A stretch of 64,000 nucleotides of DNA from Hymenoscyphus infarciens. Its lineage: Eukaryota > Ascomycota > Leotiomycetes > Helotiales > Helotiaceae. Location of the stretch: the NCBI GenBank assembly GCA_001414345.1, contig LLCB01000283.1, positions 1-64,000 of the forward strand. The letters are read 5' to 3'. The stretch's first letter is position 1; every line of letters starts with the position of its first letter. The notes under the pieces are model-generated. The model saw only the letters and a list, made by a program, of their open reading frames with translations. It was not told the DNA's origin and did no database searches. This document shows positions 24,601-34,860 of the stretch, piece after piece. The position numbers and the translations under genes were made by a program.

Positions 24601-26092
24601 ATGATTTTAGTACTACTATTTATAGCATATCTCTTAGTATAGTACTTATAACACTACTCTTAGTAGCTAGTAGATTTATTACTAAGAAATTAGTAAGCTA
24701 ATTATATTATTAGATTTAAGGGTTTCTTATATATAAACTATCTTATAATTCTTATTAATTATATAGAGCTAAATATAACTAGTTTAAGGTCTTTTAGTAA
24801 GCTTTTTTAGGATTTAGAACACTTCTTATAAATCTAAATAAGGCGTACTTATATTTGTTACTACTAGCTCAGTTTTAAAGAGGTCTTCCTAAGAGCTTAA
24901 AGTACTTAAATAGGACGAAATAGGTAATATTAGTAGTAATTCTAGAGGAATATAAGACTAAGAGCTTAATACCTAAGAGGATATAGTAAATTAGTAAAAA
25001 GTAAGATATAGAGGTAATAAATAAAGAATAAAATCGTAGAAGTGATTAAGAGGACTAAAGTTGTTAAACTTTTAAAGTGTCGATAGTAGTAGTAGGAGTT
25101 ATAATTTTTTAGTAACTAGTACTAAAAAGAGGTAGGTAATAATTATAGAACGACTTTAAGATAGATATAAAGAATGAAGATAGAAGACTTTTTAGAAGGA
25201 AAGAAAGAGCCTTTTAAGAACCTTTTTTATATCTAAAGTAATTATAATTAATACTTTTTAATCTATAAATAATTAGAATATGTTTTAACTAATTATAGTA
25301 TAGCGTGCTAAAACGTGTATTAAAGCTAAATTAAATATCTAAAGTCTATTATCTTTAGAGTATAATTAAAAAGTATCTACGCTATAGAATTAAGTTTTAA
25401 TTATATTATTAGAAAGCCTTAATTTAGAGCTTTCTTTTAAGCCTATATACGTATTAATTAAATAAAAATTAAGTATATAAGACCTTATTTAAATAAATAA
25501 AATCGTTTTATAGAAATATATATAAATTTTAGCTAGAGTAGTATAAAATCTAAATTTTTTAAATATTAATTTAGTTAATTTTTATATATAATTAAAGGGT
25601 AAAATTTAATAAATTCAATATACTAATCTATTATATTATAACTTTTAATCTAACGTTATTATTATTAAATTAGTACTTAGTATTAATAGAAATATATCTA
25701 GAAATCTATCTTATATAGGCTATATTTATTACTTTATATTACTCGGGTTAGTTTAAGAGCTATTTATATAATTCTTTTTTTAAAATACTCTATTTAAATA
25801 GATCTATAATTCTAGCTATTTAGTACTATATTTTCTATACTATATGTTATACTATATAGTTTTAAAAGATGAGGCTAAAAAGAAGTAGAGTTAAAATCTA
25901 GAGTAAAAAGCTTAAATATTTAGGCTTAGTAATACTACGATATTATTATAATATTGATTAAAATACTAACAATATAAAAGATAATATTATTAGATATCGT
26001 AGCATTTAAATAGTATAAATAGTACGTATTAAAGTGGGTTTCTAACAATATATCGTAGTAGTATAATATTACAAATACTATCGACCATACTG
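21615..26092. mobile_element. 4.5-kb RIP-degraded hAT-like transposon with 8-bp target duplication
   Basis: The left terminus reads CAGTGTGGTCGATAGTATT. The right terminus is its near-perfect inverse (AATACTATCGACCATACTG). Both sides are flanked directly by AGTGGAAC (21,607–21,614 and 26,093–26,100), a perfect 8-bp target-site duplication typical of the hAT superfamily. The interior is strongly AT-rich with no intact frame. Stop-interrupted coding-like stretches occur on the plus strand around 23,040–23,520. Its termini and about 770 bp of end sequence recur in inverse orientation at 50,779–51,551, so this is a family with at least two copies here. The transposase class is inferred from the ends only. 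Confidence 0.85.
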
Positions 26093-26239
26093 AGTGGAAC
26101 TACAGTGGCGGAACTTCAACGCGGAACTCATTGTTGATTATAAACCCATAAACATCTATATAGCAGGCAACGGCTTCTTGTTTAATCTTACAACACATAC
26201 ACCTGACTTCTCCTTACCTGTACACTCAGAATCATAATC

Positions 26240-27179
26240 ATGCCCGGCACATCGCCTGTCATCCTCATCCTAGGCGCAGGGCCTAATAGTAGGTGTTCTC
26301 CGAGTTCTTTCCCCCTCTTTCAGGTTGTCTTTAGGAGGGGTGAGAATTGTTTCCTCGTCCTACCCTTTAGCCATACATCTAGAAATTACAATACTGACTC
26401 CGAAATCTTCCGTAGTCGGCCAGGCAGCCGCTCGCATCTTTGCCTCGAAAGGCTACAAAGTCGCCGTCGCATCACGGTCACTAAAGGAGGCAGATAGCAC
26501 CGCCAATCAACTGAACATCGCAAGCGACTTCTCTAACCCTGATGATATTGTCCATGCTTTTACAAGAGTAAAAAAGGAGCTGGGTACCCCAAGTGTAGTC
26601 GTTTACAATGGTAGGTCTCAGTACCCAAGGAACTCACATCCCTGCTGACCAGAGGGTACGCAGCCTCCGCGTCCACCCTCTCTCCTCCCAAAGATCCCTT
26701 CGCGATCCCGTTGGCCACGTTCAACCGAGAGAATAACATCAACATCACCAGTGCTTTTGTCGCTGCGCAGCAAGCTGCCCTTGGCTTCGCGGAGCTCCCT
26801 GCCCAAGCAGCAAAGTCATTCTTCTACACGGGAAATATCTTGAACGTCGAAATTATCCCGGGATTTATAGTTCAAGGGGTTGGCAAGTCGGCGGGTGCAC
26901 ATATGATCATGGCAGCTGCAGCTGCATATGAAGACCGAGGATTCAAGTAAGCATTTGCCATTCCCGCCGTTCTTGAATAACTTGGTAGTGGAACTAATAG
27001 CTTTTAGGTTCTATTACGTTGACGAACGAAAGGCGGACGGCACGGCCAAATACCGGGTCGACGGAGATGCGCATGGGAAACACTTCTGGGAGCTGGCAGA
27101 GGCGAACAAGCACGGCCCGTGGCTACAGACATTCGTCAAGGGCACGGGATATAAGGACTTCGGTCCATATCGACTATAG
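26240..27179 (+). CDS. Atypical short-chain dehydrogenase/reductase
   Basis: Four exons: 26240–26288, 26416–26610, 26655–26946 and 27008–27179, giving 235 residues. Introns are 127, 44 and 61 bases with GTAGGT, GTAGGT and GTAAGC donors. Joined exons 1 and 2 restore the glycine-rich nucleotide-binding motif LGAGPNIGQAAARIFASKG, followed by VAVASRS, typical of SDR folds. The conserved YNG segment (VVVYNGYAAS) replaces NAG. At the catalytic YxxxK site the sequence is QGVGK, so the Tyr appears to be Gln while Lys is kept. The chain ends ELAEANKHGPWLQ…GTGYKDFGPYRL. It is probably a divergent SDR of uncertain or non-classical activity. Its ATG lies 148 bp from the end of the 4.5-kb transposon, so its promoter may be altered. 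Confidence 0.8.
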
Positions 27180-29173
27180 CCTATCTCTCAGCTTTTGGCA
27201 GGCTATCTCAATTAAGCATATGTTCATCACAGCAATGATAGCAAGCGAGGGGACTAGTGGGGACGGGCTTTTCTGGTTTCGGTTTCAAATTGTCGATGGG
27301 TTCTTTTATCTAGGTTAAGAGAATTCAGCTGCTCAGCGCGCAGTTTTCTATGATTAGGAAGGGTTTTGTTTCATTTTTTCAAGGTGCAGAGGGTGATTTC
27401 AATCTCGAACTATGGGAAGTTAATAACTGACTATGGAAAATAAATGGTGAGTTATGATGCTGAATGTACCAATTGGCCAAGGTGCAAATTCAAAGCTTTC
27501 ATGTTGTTGCTTTTCCATTGTTCTTTTCTTCTAGCCACAGAAAACCCTAGCAAGTATGACTGAGGAGTTTATTACAATTTCCCAAGCAATAACGGATGAA
27601 CAAATTTGTAGCATAAGGAATAGATCACAGATCAGGGGACTTATGGCTGGGTTCAGTGAAATACGTGAAAGTAATCTCTTATGTGGTGTAGTAATAAACG
27701 TCTGAAGAGTAAAGGCTGGCAGGAACTAGGAATATATATAGGTGCCAAGGTTACGTGTCCTTCCCGTAACAAAATTGCTCTCCGTTGAAGTAAGCCACTT
27801 GTTTTTTTGTTTTTCTTATTCAGCTTTCAGCTCTCTATGATGCTATGAGGTACAAGTTGGAGTCGTGAGAAATGAGGAGAATTAGAGAGTTTGAATAGAA
27901 ACTGTCTCTGCCAAGTTCTGAACGAGTTGGGACCACCAAGCCTGACTTGTTTTAACCAAAATAGCCTCTAACACTATTCCATTACGAACATGATAATCAA
28001 GTAGTATTGATTTAGATTTATCTGTAATGTAAGTGTTTCAGACCATGGGTTGTTGAGTAAGTAATTATTTCAGTAAAAATGTCGGAGTAGCTAGGGGTCG
28101 CCACTTCGCGAGTTGGCAGGTAACTTCAGAAAAGAATTAAAGTGAAAGGACAAATTAAAGGAGTGATTGGTTGAATCCATAATTTCTATACTTTCTTCGC
28201 CGAACTGTATAATACTTGTATAAAGACTTAATATCTGTATGCCAACAATGCTACATTAGTGTGTAGGTCTAGGTAGTCTGGGGAAACTTCAGCTAAAAGT
28301 ATACGCTGCCGGTACAACGCGTCTGCTAAACATGCTAGTAGTTTCAAGTATCAGTGACTTCAGTGAATGCTCCAAAATGCGTCACCTTCAAATATAACAA
28401 AACAATCTCGCTTAAGTCCCTTAGCGGGTTCTTGTCTATAAATTATCTATGCTCCTTCTCTCGATATCGGATGTCTTAATTAATCGATAACAAGGAGATA
28501 CACTGGTGGGCGAAATCGAAACTTTCAGGGAATTCTCATGTTTTGACCATCGAGCTGAGCTGGCATGGAATGTCTGCGGGGTATATTGAGCATTACTGGT
28601 AAATGCGGATGAGGGATGGATCTGGGTGCGTGGTGCTTGGGCGGGCTTGCCAGAAGATTACTTGATAGTGAATTATCCTGCCCGTAATAGAAAAGACTCC
28701 AACAACAATTTTTGTATTTTCGCTCTGAACTTTCTTAAGTGCAAGGTTCGTATGATGATGATGAGAAGATAGTGGTTGCTCGAGTGACAAAGTCCGTAAC
28801 CCCTGCATGCCCGTGCCTCATTTTGTTCCGAGCGAAGTGGGTCTTGGGGAACCTTCATCAAGATCTAATCTTGATCTCACATCTCATCTTAAGTACATAT
28901 TGAGTACTCGGAATTCTTGACGATTTCTTGCTTGGGCTGAAAAACACACCAGGAACTCGGTTTGGGTTCTCATAGCTCTCGCGCAGACTTGATTTAGAAC
29001 TCCGGGTTTGACGCCGAAGACCGGACACTAACACCCCGTGAATCTCACATCACGGTTACAACATCTCGACACTTAAAACTTACAGCTCATCTCATCTCAG
29101 CACATCTCGGCCAGTCTGAGATTCCAATATCCCAACCTAACCAACAAAAGAGCCTTGAAAAGGATAACTCAAG
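27180..29173. other. Intergenic region, no gene seen
   Basis: Two kilobases of moderately AT-rich sequence without a supported gene. Short minus-strand frames at 28,593–28,861 lack domains. The final 200 bases before the MscL-type gene have pyrimidine-rich, CA-rich leader character. Confidence 0.5.
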
Positions 29174-30150
29174 ATGCCAATCCGTCTCGAAGATAGTCAA
29201 GAGCTCCTTGAGAGAGCCGAGGAGGAAGTAGTAGGTGGCGCAAAAAAGATGTGGGAGGGCTTCACGGATTTTGCGTTACAGGATAATGTCTTGGAGGTTG
29301 CTGTTGGTTTGATGTTAGTGTATCCTTTTTTCTCTCCTCTCAACCTCGAATAAAACCCCTCATTCTCTTCCTAATCCCACATCGTCTCTGACCGCAAAAA
29401 TAATACACATTCATAAATCCCTCTCTCTCAAATATACTCCATGGAAACTCGAAAACAGCTCTCCATTCTAACACATTCAATAGTATCGCAGCAGCTTTCA
29501 CAACAGTAGTTACCTCATTCGTCTCGGAAATTCTACTCCCTCCTCTTTCGTTATTACCCTTCGTCCACCGGAACCTGGATGAAAAATTTGCTGTACTGAG
29601 GAAGGGACCGCATTACAATGGTACATATGGACATGGATACAATACGTTAGAGCAAGCGACTGCTGATGGCGCCGTTGTTATGGCTTATGGGTTAGTTGAT
29701 TTACTTACTTCTCTCCTTTCGATTCGTTTTTGATTGTATTCTCTTCGTTCGCGTTCAAGATGCTTGCCTGGAAAAATTACTTGATATACACATGGACGAG
29801 TGTTTTGATTTATATAAAAAATTGGGGACCGGATTGAGAACTGGGAGTTGGAGAACGTTGTACTAACGAGAATAAAATAGGGCTTTCATCAACAAACTCC
29901 TCAACTTTCTAGGTGTAGGATTCGCACTTTACCTCGTGGCTACACTTTATGATCGATGGGGTGGGAGTGAACCTATTATCAAACTTACTGTTAAGTGTAA
30001 ATACTGTCGGAAGAGAATTAGTTCTAGAGTATGTTGTTTGAGTTTCCTAGCCAGCCTTTTGTTTTGACGATAGTTTCTAACTTTTCCTAGGCTATTCGGT
30101 GCGTGAATTGTACGTCTTGGCAGGATGGGAGGGAGGAAAGAATGCATTGA
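29174..30150 (+). CDS. mscL: Large-conductance mechanosensitive channel, MscL family
   Basis: Four exons: 29174–29313, 29484–29690, 29881–30028 and 30091–30150, giving 184 residues. The N-terminus has the family pattern: an amphipathic start, then WEGFTDFALQDNVLEVAVGL leading into the first membrane helix (IIAAAFTTVVTSFVSEILLP). A loop follows (GPHYNGTYGHGYNTLEQA), then the second helix (AFINKLLNFLGVGFALYLV). In bacteria this protein is a homopentameric pore that opens on membrane stretch; fungal homologues are less studied. The C-terminus carries CKYC…CVNC, two CxxC pairs 14 residues apart. This resembles a small zinc ribbon and replaces the usual bacterial C-terminal helix bundle. Exon 1 joins through a GTTAGT donor; the intron phases restore the helix exactly. 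A homologue of bacterial origin in fungi is established knowledge for this family. Confidence 0.88.
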
Positions 30151-30454
30151 TTCGTATTTCTGGGGAAGAAGATGGTGGGGAGTCGTGGGCTATATGTTGG
30201 GGTTTGGTATGCTATGGTGGGTAGGAGTCGTCGGACTGAGAACAAGAGGTAATTTAGGGGCTACTTTGTACAATACGCCAGTGTCGAGCAAAATGACGTT
30301 GCTTTTCAAAAGAAAGAGATGTTCCGATGATGTAGTTGGTGTCGAGAGGCTGGGAGATTGTAATTGAGGGTGGGCGCAGTATACATCGCAAAATGTTTTT
30401 GACTTTATCCCAACCTTGGTAATCAAATGTGCAGCATGATTATTAAAACCACAG

Positions 30455-30786
30455 ATGGGGCAAATTGTGGTGTTTCTATCCTCTGTGCAGGAGAAAAATG
30501 GGGCTTGCAAGAGGAAACACAACAAGCTTTGGGTGATAAAGTTTGGTTGGCCGTGTGATTGTGCAAGTTCAACCGGTATGCCTAGGGACTGGCAAACCTC
30601 TTACCTTGCCTAGTATGTTAACTTTTCATTAACGAGAATGCTTAACCCGGAAGCTCAAAAAGCCCAGATGGTGAGCCTATCACTTTTGATTATAATGGAC
30701 AACATTGGACTTCAGATCAAAAAGGATATAAATGTGGAAAGTGGGACGAAGGGGCACGACAAGGGGATTGTACATTCAAGTGTTAG
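30455..30786 (+). CDS. Possible small cysteine-rich protein, two exons
   Basis: Exon 1 30455–30612 and exon 2 30654–30786 join across a 41-base GTATGT…GGAAG intron with a GCTTAAC branch-like site, giving 96 residues. The C-terminal half reads cleanly (DYNGQHWTSDQKGYKCGKWD, ending GDCTFKC) and the whole has six cysteines, as in small secreted fungal proteins. No signal peptide is visible at the chosen ATG, so the true first exon may lie upstream or the gene may be broken. The intron is short even for fungi. No family recognised; treat as tentative. Confidence 0.3.
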
Positions 30787-31221
30787 GCCGACATAACTGG
30801 GGTGGTTAATATGTTATATTTGTAGTTTACAGCTGCTTGTGACTTTTGATTTGACATTTGTGGATGGAATTGTTCTCTTTGGCGGTTGGGAAATAGAGTT
30901 AGATTTCATGATATCTTACAATGAGTTTAACTTGCAGTTGGAGAACTAGATTACTTCATTGATTGCGAACAGATGAGAAAATCAAAGATTTCTCAAAACT
31001 AGTATTTGTCAAATGATTGAGCAATAAGCAAAAACCTAAAGCAGGTCCCAATTCAGGAAAAGATTACTCCCAATTATCATATTGTGTTTGAGATTTCACA
31101 GTGACATGTAGCAAAATGTCCCAATATGTTTAAATCAGACTGTGGGGAAATTCTAAATACAGATAAGATCAATTGACTGTATAGTTTCCAGGCTATCTCG
31201 ATAATCGTCTAGTGTTCAAAG

Positions 31222-32284
31222 CTAATAGTCCCAAACATAGCCGTGAGGAGAAGCTGGATATGAACCACGATATAGTCCCCAGTGGATATCTAACTCATCG
31301 TCACCATCTTCAAAATCCTCAAACTCCTCAAACTCCTTTACCCATTTCAGCCCGGATTCTTCCTCATACATCTTATCTAACATTCCTGTGACCCAGCATT
31401 TATATTCTTCGAGAGGTACCGATGTGAAATAGCCACTGTATTTCACAATTAACCTCAATTCACGAAGTGCATGGTTTTCTTCAGGCATCAAGATATTAGT
31501 CAGAAGAGAGTAGCAAAAAACATCTTCCTCATCTGTCAACGAAATGCCAATCGATATAGCGCGCAAGTTTGTAGCATAAGAAAGCTGGCCCAGCAGTTGC
31601 ATACACATCGCTACTGGTTCTTCATCCACAAACCAATATGGCTGGCGTTCTGGCCTAGTAATAGACACATTAGCGATTTGCGCTTGCAAGAAATATTAGA
31701 AGTTCCCACATCAGGCATATATGTAAGTTCTTTAGTAGGCTTAGGGTCCTGGGGTTAAGCGAAAAGAACTCTCTGTTGGTGCGGCGGCTCCTGCCAATCT
31801 CATCAGACTCCTTTAACAAAAGGTTTGGCGCTCTATGGACGTCATAGGTAAACTCAAGAACCTCTTCATAGAGAGACTTGCAGGGTCGAAGTGCTGCAAT
31901 GATGTTTGTTGCAGACTTCCAAAGCCACCGCATATTTTGTGGGTCAATATTGAAGTAATACCCATATATCTTCTCTCGGAGTCCCTTTGGGACCGTTTCA
32001 AGGATGCAAGTCGCCGTAGGTGGGGGAGATTGTGGGCTGAATTTTGGTCTGCTAGTATCCTTGTTGTTGATGCCTTTTTCTGATGTCCTAGTTTCTGGGC
32101 CATCTGCGAATGATGGATGCTGATCTAGCATGTCGTGATTGTTTCTCGTAGGGGCCAGTTCAATGTCGGTATTGTTCTCCGTCGTAGAGGGCATGCTAGT
32201 TGTAGTAGTTGAGAGTTTCGAGGATACAGGGGAGGTTGGTGTTGAACCACACATATCACCGGCTCCATCTGGTGGGTTGGACAT
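31222..32284 (-). CDS. Hypothetical protein, F-box-like fungal family
   Basis: Two exons: 32284–31710 and 31654–31222, joined by a 55-base intron (GTGGGA donor, GCTAAT branch-like site, ACTAG acceptor), giving 335 residues. The first 80 residues are Ser/Thr/Pro-rich and probably disordered. Then comes VPKGLREKIYGYYFN followed by ALRPCKSLYEEVLEFTYD. This is the arrangement of the many fungal proteins that start with an F-box-like LPxExRxxIY segment followed by a helical 'conquered residues' region. The tail is acidic (EFEEFEDFEDGDDELD). The donor is not the usual GTNNGT, but the join restores the frame across an overlap of two open frames. No enzymatic role can be inferred. Confidence 0.6.
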
Positions 32285-32752
32285 CTATACGGGGGGGTGT
32301 GATTAGAAACTAGCCCTTCTGAAATAACCATTTTGAAATTTACGGAGACACTCACCCCAAAAATGGTTCTTGTTTTTTGACAAGATCGTTGGATGGGTTT
32401 TGTTGCAGACTGTTGTCGAGACGGGGAGTTTGGAGATTAGGCATGAAGCATTAGAAGAGAAAACGCGTACGAAGGTTGCAACCGTTTTATACAACATAGG
32501 TGTTATTGAAATTGGCACTTCCAATTCACCCTTGCTACGTCAATTTCGAGCTTCAAGTTCTACGGCGTAACGTTTCTCAGGTCTAGTGAATAGTACTGTC
32601 TTTTAGCTCTATACAACTAGCCTTCTTATATTTAGCATCAAAAACGGGAATTATAATTATGGAGACAAAAGGTTTCGTTGAAGTTCTTTATTAGAAGTGC
32701 ACTCCTAGGAAGAATAAGCGTGATGTAAAGCAAAAACATTCGCAAGTCTAAA

Positions 32753-33988
32753 GTGAACCTAATAATAAACATGGGCATAAAAAGGACCGTATTTGAAATA
32801 GGTAGTAACCGACAGAGCATCTGTTTGGTAAGACAGCTGCCGATTGATGAATTCATGTACATAATCCATGATCCTCCACGGCTCGTCCCCGATAGTTTTC
32901 GTCTTGAATGCCCCAGTAGGAACCCTAGGGTGAAATCTATTCGTTGCGTCGTCGTGCATGTCGAAGGTTTAGCACCTCCACGCAATGCATACTATTGCAT
33001 TCAAAAATCATCTGTTCCTTAGAGAATATCAAGCGACGTCTGGAAAGAAGTCCTTCCTGATATGTCCATCCACGGGTTGCTCATGCTGATTTTGGTATTT
33101 CTACACTGGGAGGTTCTAAGGTTGAGACAAGCTTTTGATCTTCGATTTGAACGGCTGGTTGTGGTTTGCGTCGTGTTCCATTGACACCAGGAAGGCCGTA
33201 GTTGGGATCATCACTCGTCGCGATGATGGTCAACTGAGCGCTTGCATATATCATGTCCATCTGACAAATTTGATCGTGCTTTTCAAAAGCTTCTAGCTGG
33301 TTGATGCAATATCTGTCCACCCACAGGTATCTGAACCCTAGTCTCTTGACGACTTCAATGCTGTCAAGAATAACCTTCGGTGCTGTTTCCAACATTTGAG
33401 GAGACTAGATACTGCCCCGATCGGAAGAAGATGGAGCTCCCCAGACATATGATAGTGCAACTTACTGGCAGTTCGTTGGTGCTTCGATGATTGATGCTCT
33501 CTCACTATCTATCAATCGAGGTGAGAATATGCTGAACGACTTCGAGGGATTTCAAACAGTGGTGTGGTTCAGTTGACAGTAACGAATCCAGTAGTCAGCA
33601 ATGCCGCAGTCAAATGAATCTGTGAGCTTGCGAATGCCAAAGGATCCGGGGTTGTGGCCAGTGTTAGGATCTGCAAAGCCTATATACTGACGGGGATAAG
33701 TCCGCCAATGCTCACTGTCAGATTTTTTGCCTACAGCCAAGACATCCCAAACCTCCTGTAAATGCAACGTCTGCGGAAATCGCCAACAATCCGTGCTGCC
33801 TGTTTGTATAGTCGGTATAAGGACTTGCCACTGTACCGAAGAGCTGGCACAAGGGACATTTCGAGGTTCTCAGGTGAGCAGTCGAGTAACCTAGTCGCAA
33901 AATCGCGGGTTCATTGTAGAAGCGACGTGTACGTATGTAGCTTTCCCAATCTTTGAACAGAGACGGAAAGTCGAGGGAGAAGAGGGAA
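32753..33988 (-). pseudogene. HET-domain gene, 3' major portion, broken
   Basis: The HET (heterokaryon incompatibility) domain is recognisable in order. An N-terminal segment (STAHLRTSKCPLCQLFG, about 33,860) comes first. Next is VALSYVWGAPSSSD (about 33,430), then GFRYLWVDRYCINQ and MIYASAQLTIIA (33,340–33,225), and last EPWRIMDYVHEFINRQLSYQ (about 32,880). These lie in different frames with stops between them, including a TAA just before the YVWG motif and a TGA/TAG-rich junction near 33,010. No set of plausible introns restores one frame. HET proteins trigger cell death on fusion of incompatible strains; this copy cannot encode a full one. Its 5' end is cut off by an inserted element. Confidence 0.75.
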
Positions 33989-34672
33989 GGTCTGCACAAC
34001 GAATAGATGAATAAAATATTAATTATTCATCATAAATATTAAATAAATATATAGTATTCGAGCGATTATTCGAGCAATAAGAGCTTAAATAAATATATTA
34101 CAAATAGTTTCTATTCATTAAGCTTAATATCCGCCCCCTAGGTCTTAGCATAGAGAGTTCATATAAGTTAAATTTCACTCCTTTTTTATATATATATTTA
34201 AACACAACTAAACTATAAATTCACTTACTTTTAATTTTTATTAATAGATTACTATCGTCCCTACTCTTTATCACTTATATCATGTGAAATAGGGTATCAT
34301 GTTAAAGGGTATCACATAACACCCTACTTTCTAAAACATTATACACGTAACCTTTAAACTAAGGTTTCAAAAGGGTTGAAAGGCTCTACTCTTTTCACCT
34401 CATTTAATAATTTATCTACTTTTTAGCCCAGAAACGCCTTAGCGTAGCCTAATCGAGATAACGAAAGCGACTAAATTCAAGGGATTTTCATATATATTTA
34501 GATAAGTAGGAAACTATACCAAAAGGGTAGAGAATACAGAATATTCATGAATAAACGACTGCTATTTACACCCTAAACGCTCCTTATTCTTAAATAATTC
34601 GAAGAGTATTTTATCCGTGGAAAATCGTAAATATTCTGAATATATTCGTAGCTTTTATTCGTTGTGCAGACC
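33989..34672. mobile_element. 684-bp inverted-repeat element inside the HET gene
   Basis: The left edge GGTCTGCACAACGAATA and its exact inverse at the right edge (TATTCGTTGTGCAGACC) bound an AT-rich segment with no coding frame, the form of a MITE. Homology of the HET gene stops at one edge and resumes at the other. The target duplication is unclear; TGCA inside the inverted flank would be a 4-bp duplication if the true terminus is CAACGAATA. Confidence 0.72.
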
Positions 34673-34860
34673 TAGGCAGATGTTTTTTGGTAGCAGCGCT
34701 TTCCTGGGCTTTGGTGGCACTGAAGCGACCTTCTTGTTCAACGGCGAAGAAGCAGTCGCTGTTATGGTCTCCTCAGACGTGACAACTGTAGCCTTGTTTG
34801 ATTGCATATCGACCTTTGTTGCGTGTACGGAGTACAAGGTATGGAAAATAAGTGTTTAAA
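34673..34860 (-). pseudogene. HET-domain gene, separated 5' fragment
   Basis: The minus-strand frame reads KVDMQSNKATVV…PPKPRKALLPKNICLGL and then enters the inserted element. The segment fits the N-terminus of the HET pseudogene whose remainder resumes at 33,988 with CRPSLFSLDFPSLF. Part of the same broken gene. Confidence 0.5.

Noticed and set aside
30190..30525. 111-codon minus-strand frame with CPICGFNNH
   Set aside because: Overlaps the last MscL exon's flank in antisense; one CxxC is not enough, and no other support exists.
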